Positions 1 through 8,099 are shown, counted from the first letter of the stretch. The stretch: 37,949 nt of DNA from an uncultured Prevotellaceae bacterium (GCA_902761605.1 CACWLC010000032.1:1-37949); one strand, 5' to 3'. Numbers and translations: made by a program. Notes: generated by a model not told the origin, from the letters alone.

Positions 1-11
1 ATAAAAAAGAG

Positions 12-93
12 TGCCCAGAACAGGACTCGAACCTGCACGCCTCGCGGCACACGCACCTGAAACGTGCGCGTCTACCAATTCCGCCACCTGGGC
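12..93 (-). tRNA. tRNA-Leu (anticodon CAG)
   Basis: The reverse strand folds as a class II tRNA. It has acceptor stem GCCCAGG against TCTGGGC, a D-arm with GGTAGAC, an anticodon arm with loop TTCAGGT (anticodon CAG, reading CUG), a long variable arm (TGCCGCGAGGCG) and a T-arm with GGTTCGAGTCC. The discriminator is A. CCA is not encoded, because the next bases are CTC. It lies about 50 nt downstream of tRNA-Gly on the same strand, so both are probably cut from one precursor made from the promoter near 261-291. Confidence 0.96.
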
Positions 94-145
94 ATTTTGA
101 ATCATCAAAGCCATTCCTTGATGCCTCTTTTTTGTTCAATAAGTG

Positions 146-218
146 AGCGGAAAACGGGACTCGGACCCGCGACCCCAACCTTGGCAAGGTTGTGCTCTAC
201 CAACTGAGCTATTTCCGC
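146..218 (-). tRNA. tRNA-Gly (anticodon GCC)
   Basis: The reverse strand gives a standard 73-nt tRNA. It has acceptor GCGGAAA paired with TTTCCGC, a D-arm with AGCTCAGTTGGTAGAGC, an anticodon loop TTGCCAA (GCC) and a T-arm with GGGTCCGAGTCCC. CCA is not encoded. It is the first gene of a two-tRNA transcript with tRNA-Leu. Confidence 0.96.
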
Positions 219-260
219 GTTTTTTCCTCACATGAGGGCCATCTCTCTCGATTGCGGATG

Positions 261-291
261 CAAAGGTAATGCTTTTTTCGGAACTGGCAAA
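261..291 (-). promoter_or_regulatory. sigma-ABfr-type promoter of the tRNA-Gly/tRNA-Leu unit
   Basis: On the reverse strand TTTG (291-288) is followed after 19 nt by TACCTTTG (268-261). This matches the Bacteroidota -33/-7 consensus (TTTG, N19-21, TAnnTTTG). Transcription would start roughly 35 nt before tRNA-Gly. Confidence 0.8.
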
Positions 292-330
292 CTTTTTTCG
301 TGATTTTTTTCAAAAAAAGTGCCATTTTAT

Positions 331-349
331 CGAAAAATAGCCTATTTCG
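331..349 (-). terminator. possible 3' hairpin downstream of nspC
   Basis: A short inverted repeat (CGAAA...TTTCG with inner AAATA/TATTT) sits just after the nspC stop. It is followed on the transcript, about ten bases later, by a run of seven T. Its core resembles the hairpin after uxaC at 2731-2749. The stem is short and AT-rich, so terminator activity is uncertain. Confidence 0.35.
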
Positions 350-354
350 GGGCT

Positions 355-1497
355 TTAATCCATGCGATTTCGGTAATCTTCGTACGTAAACTGACGTAAA
401 ATCTCCAGTTCACCATTCTCGTGAAGCATGCCGATCGAAGGGTGAGAAATGCCATTAAAAGTGTTGGTCTTAACAGTCGTATAATGAATCATATCCTCAA
501 AAATCACTTCCTCGCCTATCTGCAGCTCATGATCAAACTGCCACGAACCCATGAAGTCACCACTCAGGCAGCTGTTTCCCCCAAGGCGATAGCGATAATC
601 AGCATATTCCGAATTTTCCGAGGACTCTGAATCCTCCCAGAAAACCGCCCCGCGGACATCAGGATAATACGGCATCTCCAGACAGTCGGGCATGTGGCAG
701 GTGAAACTCACATCAAGAATGGCTGTCTTAATACCCTTGTCCTCTACGATATCCACCACATGCGATACCAAGGGACCCGTCTGCCAGGCAAAAGCGCTAC
801 CAGGTTCCAAGATCACCTTCAGCCAAGGATAGCGCTTGTGAAAGTCCTGCATCAGACGAATAAGCAAATCGACATCGTAGTCCTTTCGGGTCATCAGATG
901 ACCGCCTCCGAAGTTGATCCATTTCAGCTGCGGGAACCACTTCGAGAATTTTTCCTCTATATGCACCAACGTCCTCTGGAATACGTCTGCCCCACTCTCG
1001 CAGTGACAATGACAATGGAAGCCTTCAATGTCGTCGGGCAACACTTCCGGCAGCTTGTCGGCAGTGACGCCGAACCGGGTGCCGGGTGCACAGGGATTAT
1101 ATAATAATGTACCCACCTCGGAATACTCCGGATTGACCCTCAGTCCTACGGAAACGCCTGCAGCTGCCACACGCTGATGATAGCGCGCATATTGCGACAG
1201 AGAGTTGAACGTGAGATGCGACGAACAGCTGATGATCTCATCAATCTCCTCGTCGGTATAGGCCGGTGAATAGGTATGCGCCTTCGCGCCGAACTCCTCG
1301 AAAGCCAGACGGACCTCCGACAGCGAAGAGGCGGTAGTAGCGCTGATATACTCGCGGAAGATGGGGAACGTTTTCCACAATGCGAAGGCCTTGAACGCAA
1401 GGATGATCTCTATATCGGCTTTCGCCGCAACATCAGCGATAAGCCTGAGGTTGCGGCGAAGCTTCTTCTCTTCTATAATATAAATAGGTGTAGCCAT
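355..1497 (-). CDS. nspC: carboxynorspermidine decarboxylase
   Basis: This is a PLP-dependent decarboxylase of the alanine-racemase fold. It would convert carboxynorspermidine or carboxyspermidine to norspermidine or spermidine in the cytosol, the last step of the alternative polyamine route of many Bacteroidota. Visible hallmarks are the PLP lysine in ILAFKAFALW (residue 36 from the ATG), the HCHCHCESG stretch near residue 160, INFGGGH near 195, EPGSAFAW near 231 and GGNSCLSGD near 306. The length (380 aa) suits NspC. The reading frame could open one codon earlier at TTG, but the ATG at 1497 overlaps the upstream stop as TGATG, so translational coupling to the histidine kinase gene favours ATG. 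No gene for the preceding carboxyspermidine dehydrogenase is present in the window. Confidence 0.93.
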   Translation of the reverse strand: MATPIYIIEEKKLRRNLRLIADVAAKADIEIILAFKAFALWKTFPIFREYISATTASSLSEVRLAFEEFGAKAHTYSPAYTDEEIDEIISCSSHLTFNSLSQYARYHQRVAAAGVSVGLRVNPEYSEVGTLLYNPCAPGTRFGVTADKLPEVLPDDIEGFHCHCHCESGADVFQRTLVHIEEKFSKWFPQLKWINFGGGHLMTRKDYDVDLLIRLMQDFHKRYPWLKVILEPGSAFAWQTGPLVSHVVDIVEDKGIKTAILDVSFTCHMPDCLEMPYYPDVRGAVFWEDSESSENSEYADYRYRLGGNSCLSGDFMGSWQFDHELQIGEEVIFEDMIHYTTVKTNTFNGISHPSIGMLHENGELEILRQFTYEDYRNRMD

Positions 1498-2642
1498 CAA
1501 CTCTGTAATAATGGAACAGTAAAACTAAAGGTTGAACCCTGACCCTCGACAGACTCAACATAACAGTCACCACCATTCTTGCGGGCGAAGTCCTGACAGA
1601 GCTGAAGTCCAAGACCTGAGCCTTCCTCACCACCAGTACCGTATGTGGTCTCTCCCTTATGGAAGATAGTGTCGAGACGATCTGCTGCGATACCAACTCC
1701 CTGGTCCTTGACACTCACGCGAGCAAAGTCGCCTTCATTGGCCATAAGGATCTGGATAGTGGAATTCTCCGGAGAGAACTTGATGGCGTTTGACATGAAG
1801 TTACGCAGAACGGTCTTCAGCATATCATTGTCGGCATGTACCTTCAGAGGTGCTTCTGTCTTCTGCAGGTCGAGGGTGATATGTTTTGTCTGAGCAATCA
1901 TCTCGAAGATCTCCACAACACCTGGGATGATGTCGTTGAGGTCGAGATCCTGAAGAACAACATTAAGACGTCCCGTCTGGCTCTTGGTCCATTTCAGAAG
2001 GTTGTCGAGAAGGTCATGTACCTCCTCTGACTCTCTGTTAGCCTGATCAAGGAGAGTATAGAGCTCAGGACCTACGGTATCTGCAGATGTCGACTGCACC
2101 ACGAGGTTGAGCACCATACGGATGCTTGCCATAGGAGAGCGGAGGTCATGGGCGATAACGGAATACATCTTATCACGGTTGTTAAGCGTAGCCTTAAGTT
2201 CCTTATTCTGCTTCTCGATGATTCGCTTAGCGGCCACGAGGGATATCTGCTGCATCACACGCATAATAAGCTCCTCCTTATTGAAGGGCTTGGTAAGGAA
2301 GTCGCTGGCTCCCACCTGGAATCCCTTTACAAGGTCCTGAGGCGTGTTAAGCGCTGTGAGGAAGATAATGGGGATATCCTTGAGCTCATCGTCCTTCTTC
2401 ATGATGACTGCAGTATCGAAGCCGTTGATGTCGGGCATCATAACGTCAAGAAGAATAAGGTCGGGGTGCTCCTTGCGAGCCTGCTCTATACAAGCATTAC
2501 CACAGTTAGCAGTACAAACCTGGAATTTCTCATTTGTCAATAATATCTTAAGCAATAGAACATTGCTCATCACATCGTCGACAATAAGAATCTTATAGTC
2601 ACTACGGTTTATTTTTGATTCTAATGTTGCTCCAGCGTCCAT
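1497..2642 (-). CDS. soluble response regulator-histidine kinase fusion (REC-HisKA-HATPase)
   Basis: A 381-aa cytosolic two-component protein with the receiver at the N-terminus. The receiver (residues 17-130) has acidic pocket VDD (21-23), phospho-acceptor D66 in LLDVMMPD and conserved K118 in TKPF. A linker helix leads to the HisKA domain with H165 in IAHDLRSP. The HATPase domain shows NAIKFSPEN, DQGVGI and GSGLGLQL boxes. There are no membrane segments, so it must be fed by another kinase or phosphotransfer protein, or sense internally. A consensus promoter lies directly upstream and the stop overlaps the nspC start, so it probably shares a transcript with the polyamine gene. The true partner and output are not visible. 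Confidence 0.9.
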   Translation of the reverse strand: MDAGATLESKINRSDYKILIVDDVMSNVLLLKILLTNEKFQVCTANCGNACIEQARKEHPDLILLDVMMPDINGFDTAVIMKKDDELKDIPIIFLTALNTPQDLVKGFQVGASDFLTKPFNKEELIMRVMQQISLVAAKRIIEKQNKELKATLNNRDKMYSVIAHDLRSPMASIRMVLNLVVQSTSADTVGPELYTLLDQANRESEEVHDLLDNLLKWTKSQTGRLNVVLQDLDLNDIIPGVVEIFEMIAQTKHITLDLQKTEAPLKVHADNDMLKTVLRNFMSNAIKFSPENSTIQILMANEGDFARVSVKDQGVGIAADRLDTIFHKGETTYGTGGEEGSGLGLQLCQDFARKNGGDCYVESVEGQGSTFSFTVPLLQS

Positions 2643-2669
2643 TTAAAAAAAGGTAGTTATTTCAATCTG

Positions 2670-2701
2670 CAAAAATAATGGAATAATTCGAAAACTCCAA
2701 A
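2670..2701 (-). promoter_or_regulatory. sigma-ABfr-type promoter of the histidine kinase-nspC operon
   Basis: Reverse strand TTTG (2701-2698), 20 nt, TATTTTTG (2677-2670). The -7 box lies about 28 nt upstream of the kinase start codon. Confidence 0.65.
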
Positions 2702-2730
2702 TTATTCCACTACTTTTTGCATTTTACACC

Positions 2731-2749
2731 TCGAAATGAGCCATTTCGA
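2731..2749 (-). terminator. perfect 8-bp hairpin downstream of uxaC
   Basis: TCGAAATG and CATTTCGA form a perfect inverted repeat around a 3-nt loop, 27 nt after the uxaC stop. No strong T-run follows. It may be a 3' end stabiliser or a weak terminator, or a repeat element shared with 331-349. Confidence 0.4.
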
Positions 2750-2775
2750 AGCGAATAAGCCCTAAAAAAAGCTAT

Positions 2776-4182
2776 TTAATAGAACTTAAAGTATCTCTTT
2801 GCGTTGTTATAAGAGATATCTTCTACCATACGGCCGAGAATCTCCATATCATATGGAAGCAGGCCCTTCTCTACGTCATTTCCGAGGATATTACAGAGAA
2901 TACGACGGAAATACTCATGACGAGGATAGCTCAGGAAAGAGCGAGAGTCGGTAAGCATACCAACGAAACGGCTCAGGAGTCCGAGCACAGAGAGAGCGTT
3001 CATCTGACGAATCATGCCGTCCATCTGATCATTGAACCACCAGCCGCTACCAAACTGAATCTTTCCTGGCTCGCCACCCTGGAAGTTGCCAAGCATGGTT
3101 GCGATAACCTCGTTGGCACATGGGTTAAGAGTATAGAGGATGGTACGGGTGAGCTTGTCCTCCATATTCAGCTTGTTGAGGAACTTGGACATTGCCTTTG
3201 CGGTATTGAACTCACCAATAGAGTCGAAACCAGTGTCGGCACCAAGCTTATTGTACATTTTTGTGTTGTTGTCGCGGATTGCACCATAGTGGAACTGCTG
3301 TGTCCAGTCAGCATCAGCATCCATCTCTGCCATAACGGTGAGGAAGCAGTTCTTATACTGACGGATCTCGAGGTTAGAGAGCTGCTGGCCACGCATTGCC
3401 TTCTCGAAGATGGTCTCGATCTGAGAATCGGTATACTCCTCATCATAGAACTCCTCGATACCATGATCTGAGAGCTTACATCCCTGCTCCTGGAAGAAGT
3501 CATGACGCTTCTGAAGAGCATCAACCATATCAGCAAACTTCACGATGTTAACACCGCTAACCTGTGCGAGCTGCTCAACATACTTTGAGAACTCAGGCTT
3601 CTCGATGTTCATAGCCTTGTCAGGACGCCAAGCAGGAATCATGATAGGATCATCGGCTGCCTTGTGCTTAGCATACTCGATATGGTTATGCAGATCATCA
3701 ACGGGATCGTCGGTAGTACATACACACTCAACATTGTAGTGCTTCATCAGGCCACGAGCAGAGTACTCTGGCTGCTTCAGCTTCTCATTACACTCATCGA
3801 AGATCTCACGGGCTGTCTTTGGAGAGAGCTGCTTCTCGATACCAAAGGCTGTCTTCAGCTCAAGGTGTGTCCAGTGATACAGAGGGTTACGGAAGGTGTA
3901 AGGCACCGTCTCTGCCCACTTCTCGAATTTCTCCCAGTCAGAGGTGTCCTTGCCTGTGCAGTACTTCTCATCGATACCATTGGTACGCATTGCGCGCCAC
4001 TTATAATGGTCGCCACCAAGCCACAACTCAGTGATGCTCTTGAAACGATGGTCGTTGGCCACCATCTCGGGGATAAGATGACAGTGATAGTCGATGATGG
4101 GCATCTTAGCCGCATGATTGTGATACAAGTCCTGAGCTACCTGAGTCTCAAGAACGAAGTTATCGTCATTGAATTGCTTCAT
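2776..4182 (-). CDS. uxaC: glucuronate/galacturonate isomerase (uronate isomerase)
   Basis: A 468-aa protein matching the full length of UxaC (about 470 aa). It is an amidohydrolase-superfamily enzyme that isomerises D-glucuronate to D-fructuronate and D-galacturonate to D-tagaturonate, the entry step of hexuronate breakdown. The N-terminal metal-site motif IIDYHCHLIPE is at residues 29-39. Other typical stretches are LYHWTHLELKTAFGI, VVCTTDDP-like VECVCTTDDPVDD and PAWRPDKAMNIE. SGWWFNDQMDGM, LSYPRHEYFRRILCNILG and the end NNAKRYFKFY are family-typical. It is transcribed divergently from ansA and has its own -7 box at 4232-4225. No other uronate catabolic gene is next to it. Confidence 0.97.
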   Translation of the reverse strand: MKQFNDDNFVLETQVAQDLYHNHAAKMPIIDYHCHLIPEMVANDHRFKSITELWLGGDHYKWRAMRTNGIDEKYCTGKDTSDWEKFEKWAETVPYTFRNPLYHWTHLELKTAFGIEKQLSPKTAREIFDECNEKLKQPEYSARGLMKHYNVECVCTTDDPVDDLHNHIEYAKHKAADDPIMIPAWRPDKAMNIEKPEFSKYVEQLAQVSGVNIVKFADMVDALQKRHDFFQEQGCKLSDHGIEEFYDEEYTDSQIETIFEKAMRGQQLSNLEIRQYKNCFLTVMAEMDADADWTQQFHYGAIRDNNTKMYNKLGADTGFDSIGEFNTAKAMSKFLNKLNMEDKLTRTILYTLNPCANEVIATMLGNFQGGEPGKIQFGSGWWFNDQMDGMIRQMNALSVLGLLSRFVGMLTDSRSFLSYPRHEYFRRILCNILGNDVEKGLLPYDMEILGRMVEDISYNNAKRYFKFY

Positions 4183-4224
4183 AATTTTGTTGTTTGTTTT
4201 TTAGAAGTTCATTAAAAATCTCTG

Positions 4225-4232
4225 CAAAGATA
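4225..4232 (-). promoter_or_regulatory. -7 element for uxaC
   Basis: TATCTTTG on the reverse strand, 43 nt upstream of the uxaC start codon. A clear TTTG at the -33 spacing is not seen. It lies only 23 bp from the oppositely oriented identical -7 box for ansA, so the two promoters overlap. Confidence 0.6.
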
Positions 4233-4255
4233 ACAATAATATCGCATAAAATCAC

Positions 4256-4263
4256 TATCTTTG
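4256..4263 (+). promoter_or_regulatory. -7 element for ansA
   Basis: TATCTTTG, 30 nt upstream of the ATG chosen for ansA. Because the TTG at 4261 lies inside this box, the longer reading of ansA from that TTG is very unlikely. Confidence 0.65.
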
Positions 4264-4293
4264 CAGCAAAATAATTACGTAAACGTTATCTGT

Positions 4294-5325
4294 ATGCAGC
4301 GTAGGATTCTTCTTATATACACTGGCGGTACTATCGGAATGAACCGCAACCCCAAGACAGGAGCCCTGGAACCCTTTGATTTCGAGCACCTGTTGAACAA
4401 CGTGCCGGAACTCGTGCAGTTTGATACTATCATAGAGACATTCCAATTTGACCCTCCTATCGACTCCAGCGATATGTCGCCTGCGCGGTGGACGGACATC
4501 TCACATTGTATAGCAGATCATTACGACCAATATGACGGTTTTGTGGTGCTTCACGGCACAGACACGATGGCATATACCGCCTCTGCCCTATCCTATATGT
4601 TGGATAACCTGACGAAACCCGTGATATTCACAGGTTCGCAGTTGCCTATAGGACAGCTCCGCACAGACGGAAAAGAGAATCTCATATCATCGATAGAGAT
4701 AGCAGCAGCATGCGATGACGAAGGGCATGCGCTGGTGCCCGAGGTGGGTATCTATTTCAATAGTCATCTGCTGAGAGGCAATCGCACTACAAAGCAGAGT
4801 GCTGAGGAGTTTAATGCCTTCGAATCGTTCAATTATCCACACCTTGTGGATGCAGGAGTGAACATCACATATCACCATGAGCGTATCCTGAAGCCAGACT
4901 TCACAAAGCCGATGACGCCACATTTCCGTCTGGACAACAATGTCATCATCTTCTCACTCTTCCCAGGAATACGCGAAGATCTTATACGTCATATCATACA
5001 TACTCCCAACCTGAAGGCTATCGTGATGCGTACCTTCGGTTCAGGCAATGCCCCACAAAGCCCATGGCTCTTGAATGCCCTGAAGGAGGGATATAAAAGC
5101 GGTAAGGTGATAGTGAATATCAGCCAATGTATGCAGGGAGCTGTTGAGATGTCGCGCTATGATTGCGGATATCACCTGCAGGAGGCTGGAGTGATCAGTG
5201 GTAGGGATATGACAGTAGAGTCTGCAGTAACTAAACTGATGTTTCTTCAGTCTCATTACCCAGACTCTCCTGATATCGTGCGCACTCTTATGCAACAGAG
5301 CATACGAGGCGAGATGACTATTTAG
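4294..5325 (+). CDS. ansA: type I (cytoplasmic-type) L-asparaginase
   Basis: Hydrolyses L-asparagine to aspartate and ammonia. With the ATG at 4294 the protein is 343 aa, the usual length of AnsA. It has no signal peptide, consistent with a cytosolic enzyme. The first catalytic threonine lies in LIYTGGTIGM (T13), and the second motif HGTDTMAYTASALS carries the Thr-Asp pair of the family. TGSQLPIGQLRTDGKEN and MRTFGSGNAPQ are also typical. The frame is open 11 codons further upstream to a TTG, but that codon lies within the promoter. The stop overlaps the stop of the convergent barrel gene (shared TTAG). Confidence 0.95.
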   Translation: MQRRILLIYTGGTIGMNRNPKTGALEPFDFEHLLNNVPELVQFDTIIETFQFDPPIDSSDMSPARWTDISHCIADHYDQYDGFVVLHGTDTMAYTASALSYMLDNLTKPVIFTGSQLPIGQLRTDGKENLISSIEIAAACDDEGHALVPEVGIYFNSHLLRGNRTTKQSAEEFNAFESFNYPHLVDAGVNITYHHERILKPDFTKPMTPHFRLDNNVIIFSLFPGIREDLIRHIIHTPNLKAIVMRTFGSGNAPQSPWLLNALKEGYKSGKVIVNISQCMQGAVEMSRYDCGYHLQEAGVISGRDMTVESAVTKLMFLQSHYPDSPDIVRTLMQQSIRGEMTI

Positions 5326-6878
5326 AAAGTGTAGCCGATGGTGAAGAGCACCTGATGGCGATTGTTCTTCACCTCTACAGGGTCGCAGAGATTATCATCT
5401 GCTGCAATTTCATTGTCGATATAATTCATGAATGGCATGAACTCACCCTTCTGTGTGGAATACTGGTAGGCGAAGGCAAGGTTCACATCGCCAACCTGGT
5501 AACCAAGACCACAAGTGATGCGATTGGTGGCCTTCCAGTTGGTGAAGTCTGTTGCAGAACTGAAATATGAACCTTCGCTCTGAATGGTGCCATCCTTGAA
5601 TCCATCCTCCTGATACTTCGGAGAGACATAGTTGTAGCCCAAACGTACTGCCATCTCTGGGACAGGCTTAAGCTCTGCACCAAGCTTCAAGGTATATACG
5701 CCCTTGAGGGTCTGCTCGGTATGACGATTCATCTCAGAGTCGCTACTGCTGTTCTCACGATATGTGTCTGTCCAATAGTCGTAATATCTGCCAGTCTTAT
5801 AACGGGTGTCGAGAGAACCATAGTCGGCATACTCGAAACCAGCACCAAGGGCAAGCATCTGTCCTACGGTATGACCAAGGCTCAGACCAAACTTCCAAGG
5901 AGTCCAAAGCTTGAAATCAAGCTTCTCGTTGTTTGTAACTGAGGTGCCATAAGCGTCAGTTAAGATCATCGATGTGGAGTTCTCTGTGGTGAGATTGTAG
6001 AAGGTAGGAGTTGCTACAGAAAGTCCGAAACGGAATGGTGACTCCTCAATAGGACGGATGATGACACCTCCCTTGATATTGAAACCGGTACCACTGATAC
6101 GACGATCATCGCTGACACGGATCTTAAAGCCGTCAAGACTCTCTTCATACTCACCATAGTGCTTATAATGTACACCATGAATACCTACTGTAAATCCCCA
6201 ATAGAAACGATCATTCACGTTACCGCTCAGGTTGAAGTCGTACTCTCCGATATATCCCTTGTGATTACGGTTCAAGGTGTAAGCTGAAGCTTCATCATAA
6301 TACCAGACATTATCATCGGTATCGAAGTTCAGGTTACGGGTGTACATGTCGTCGAGCTGGTTGCAGGATGCAAAGGGACTATCGATGTTTGGCCATCCTC
6401 TTGAGTCTGTGCCGTCATAGAGCAGACCATTCTTTGCCTTAGCATATGTAAGTTTGTTCTGAGAGGCATGGCTCAGACGATCCTCAGCAGAGAGGATAAA
6501 CCCAAAGTTGGCATTCTTGTGATAGTTGAAGGCGAAGTTAGTATAAGAACTCTCACCTGTACGTACTGAATATACGAATCCTACCTGATCGAAACTCATA
6601 CGGGTCTTATTAGAGCCAGCGAAGTCTTTTGCTCCCTCCTGAGTGTTGAAACCAAAGGAGGCGCTTATGTTTGACTTGCGGAACAGGCCTATACCTGCTG
6701 GGTTGCTGCCGATGGTGGAGATGTCGGCTCCAAGAGCATCCATCGCACCTCCCATACCCACGTAGCGTGCTGTACCGTTGAGATCTTCTGTTGCTATCTT
6801 AGCATTCTCATAGGTCTCCTGTGCAACAACTGGCATAGCCGTAGCCAGGACAAATATTGAAACAAATATCTTCTTCAT
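5322..6878 (-). CDS. OMPP1/FadL/TodX-family outer-membrane transport protein
   Basis: A beta-barrel protein of about 518 aa. From the ATG at 6878 it begins with a clear signal peptide (MKKIF, hydrophobic core, cleavage after AQ near residue 20). The mature N-terminus carries the family plug-type sequence ARYVGMGGAMDALGAD and NPAGIGLFRKS. It ends in alternating strands with terminal HQVLFTIGYTF, a C-terminal aromatic typical of outer-membrane barrels. FadL-family members import long-chain fatty acids or other hydrophobic compounds; the substrate here is unknown. ATGs at 6890 and 6884 are in frame but fall in the repeat spacer. It follows the Tyr/Trp-rich protein gene by 34 nt, so the two are probably cotranscribed. 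Confidence 0.87.
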   Translation of the reverse strand: MKKIFVSIFVLATAMPVVAQETYENAKIATEDLNGTARYVGMGGAMDALGADISTIGSNPAGIGLFRKSNISASFGFNTQEGAKDFAGSNKTRMSFDQVGFVYSVRTGESSYTNFAFNYHKNANFGFILSAEDRLSHASQNKLTYAKAKNGLLYDGTDSRGWPNIDSPFASCNQLDDMYTRNLNFDTDDNVWYYDEASAYTLNRNHKGYIGEYDFNLSGNVNDRFYWGFTVGIHGVHYKHYGEYEESLDGFKIRVSDDRRISGTGFNIKGGVIIRPIEESPFRFGLSVATPTFYNLTTENSTSMILTDAYGTSVTNNEKLDFKLWTPWKFGLSLGHTVGQMLALGAGFEYADYGSLDTRYKTGRYYDYWTDTYRENSSSDSEMNRHTEQTLKGVYTLKLGAELKPVPEMAVRLGYNYVSPKYQEDGFKDGTIQSEGSYFSSATDFTNWKATNRITCGLGYQVGDVNLAFAYQYSTQKGEFMPFMNYIDNEIAADDNLCDPVEVKNNRHQVLFTIGYTF

Positions 6879-6881
6879 AAC

Positions 6882-6907
6882 CATTATCATTTATCCATTA
6901 TCATTTA
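6882..6907 (-). repeat. intergenic direct repeat of ATAAATGATAAT type
   Basis: On the reverse strand the unit TAAATGATAATG occurs twice in tandem in the spacer before the barrel gene. The same unit pair recurs at 30321-30348 and, degenerated, at 31747-31779, always between two genes of a minus-strand operon. Confidence 0.7.
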
Positions 6908-6912
6908 ATAAC

Positions 6913-7998
6913 TTAGTGTCTGCGGCCTCCGAAAGAGCCTCCTCCGCCACCACCTCCGCTGCGGCTTCCGCCAATGGTTCCACCACCACCGCGGCTACCA
7001 CCAAAGGAACCGCCTGAGCTGCCACTTGAGTAACTGCCGCTGCTACGAGATGAACTGCCTGAGTAAGAGTCACTACGACTGCCGGAGTAAGAACCGCTGC
7101 TGCGATTGCCTCCGAAGGTGCCGTAAGAGTTTGTTACCCTGCCAGAAGACCTTGAAGAACCATATCTGGAGTTACGTGCATCGAGAGTATTGCTACGAGT
7201 ACCGCTGGTGCCGAAACGTGAACGGTCAGAACGTGCTATACCAGATCCTCCGAAGGTGCCTGAACTATGAGTAGTGCTGCGCCCGTTGGATATTCCACGG
7301 GGTCCACGGAAATTGATTCGTCCGTGATTCTGTGTGCCTGATACTCCATTGTGGGTATAGTAACGGCCTCCGCCACCTCCGTAATAATAATAACGAGGAT
7401 AATGCCAGCTGTAATAGCCATAATAATATGGTGAATGCCAGGTATAGTACCAAGGAGAATACCAGCCGTAATACCAAGGATTGAACCATGGGTCATACCA
7501 AGAGTCATACCATCCGTACCAGCCACTATAGTACCATCCGGGACCATAATACCAGGGGTCATACCAGCCTCCATACCATCCATATGTGCGATAGTACCAG
7601 GGAGAATGCCACATATAATCTTTGCGACCTTTCTCATAGCCTGCCCAGAAAGCTACATTGTCAGCGATGTCATAATCATCGAAACGCTGTAACTTTTTGG
7701 TAATAGCGTAATCCTCAGTCTCCAGAGAGTCGGGATATACTCCCTTCTCAGCGCTGAAATCAATAATATCGCTCTTAGTGGAGTCGCCATCCAAAACCTC
7801 ATATTTGCTTTCCAGACGATTGTACTCCTCTACAGTACGATTGCTGCCAGAATAGTATGTCTCCTGCTCAGGAACAGTATTCTCGACAGTAGCCTTCTTT
7901 ACCTTCTTCTTTGGAACGAAGTAAAGATCATCAGTCTGTGCCACAATTGACAATGGCATCACACCAAACAGGATTGAGATCAGGAAAAACTTCTTCAT
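6913..7998 (-). CDS. secreted low-complexity protein rich in Tyr/Trp/Gly with Ser/Gly/Arg tail
   Basis: I do not recognise a named family. From the ATG at 7998 the protein is 361 aa with a signal peptide of about 21 residues ending in VAQ. A charged segment (residues about 25-120) is followed by about 100 residues made almost only of Tyr, Trp, Gly, Pro, Asp and Ser in WYxPWYYGW-like units. Then come a GGGGG stretch and a Ser/Gly/Arg tail ending in GGGGGGGSFGGRRH. Such a composition suggests an envelope or extracellular structural protein; that is inference. ATGs and a GTG further upstream exist, but the GTG at 8022 is only 5 nt from a -7 box, so it would not lie on the message. The gene precedes an outer-membrane barrel in the same orientation. 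Confidence 0.8.
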   Translation of the reverse strand: MKKFFLISILFGVMPLSIVAQTDDLYFVPKKKVKKATVENTVPEQETYYSGSNRTVEEYNRLESKYEVLDGDSTKSDIIDFSAEKGVYPDSLETEDYAITKKLQRFDDYDIADNVAFWAGYEKGRKDYMWHSPWYYRTYGWYGGWYDPWYYGPGWYYSGWYGWYDSWYDPWFNPWYYGWYSPWYYTWHSPYYYGYYSWHYPRYYYYGGGGGRYYTHNGVSGTQNHGRINFRGPRGISNGRSTTHSSGTFGGSGIARSDRSRFGTSGTRSNTLDARNSRYGSSRSSGRVTNSYGTFGGNRSSGSYSGSRSDSYSGSSSRSSGSYSSGSSGGSFGGSRGGGGTIGGSRSGGGGGGGSFGGRRH

Positions 7999-8026
7999 AT
8001 TTTCATACATTTTATAATTCACGATG

Positions 8027-8057
8027 CAAAATTATAATTAAATCTCGTGCAAAATTA
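8027..8057 (-). promoter_or_regulatory. two candidate -7 boxes for the Tyr/Trp-rich protein operon
   Basis: TAATTTTG occurs on the reverse strand at 8034-8027 and again at 8057-8050. Neither has a clear TTTG at -33. Either would give a leader that includes the ATG at 7998. Confidence 0.4.
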
Positions 8058-8099
8058 AGGAAAAACCCTAATATGAGATAGGATTTTCCCTATTTTTTG

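Noticed and set aside
694-1104. Open frame of 136 codons on the plus strand inside nspC
   Set aside because: It is the antisense shadow of nspC, which shows all family motifs; no promoter or family resemblance.
2917-3471. Plus-strand open frame of 184 codons inside uxaC
   Set aside because: Antisense to a full-length conserved gene; composition is the reverse reading of UxaC codons.
7435-7570. CRISPR-like array of short repeats
   Set aside because: The repetition follows codons for Tyr, Trp, Gly and Pro, units vary in length, and there are no unique spacers.
7236-7692. Repetitive open frames on both strands inside the Tyr/Trp-rich gene
   Set aside because: They are frame-shifted readings of the same repeat DNA; only the frame with a signal peptide and start makes sense.
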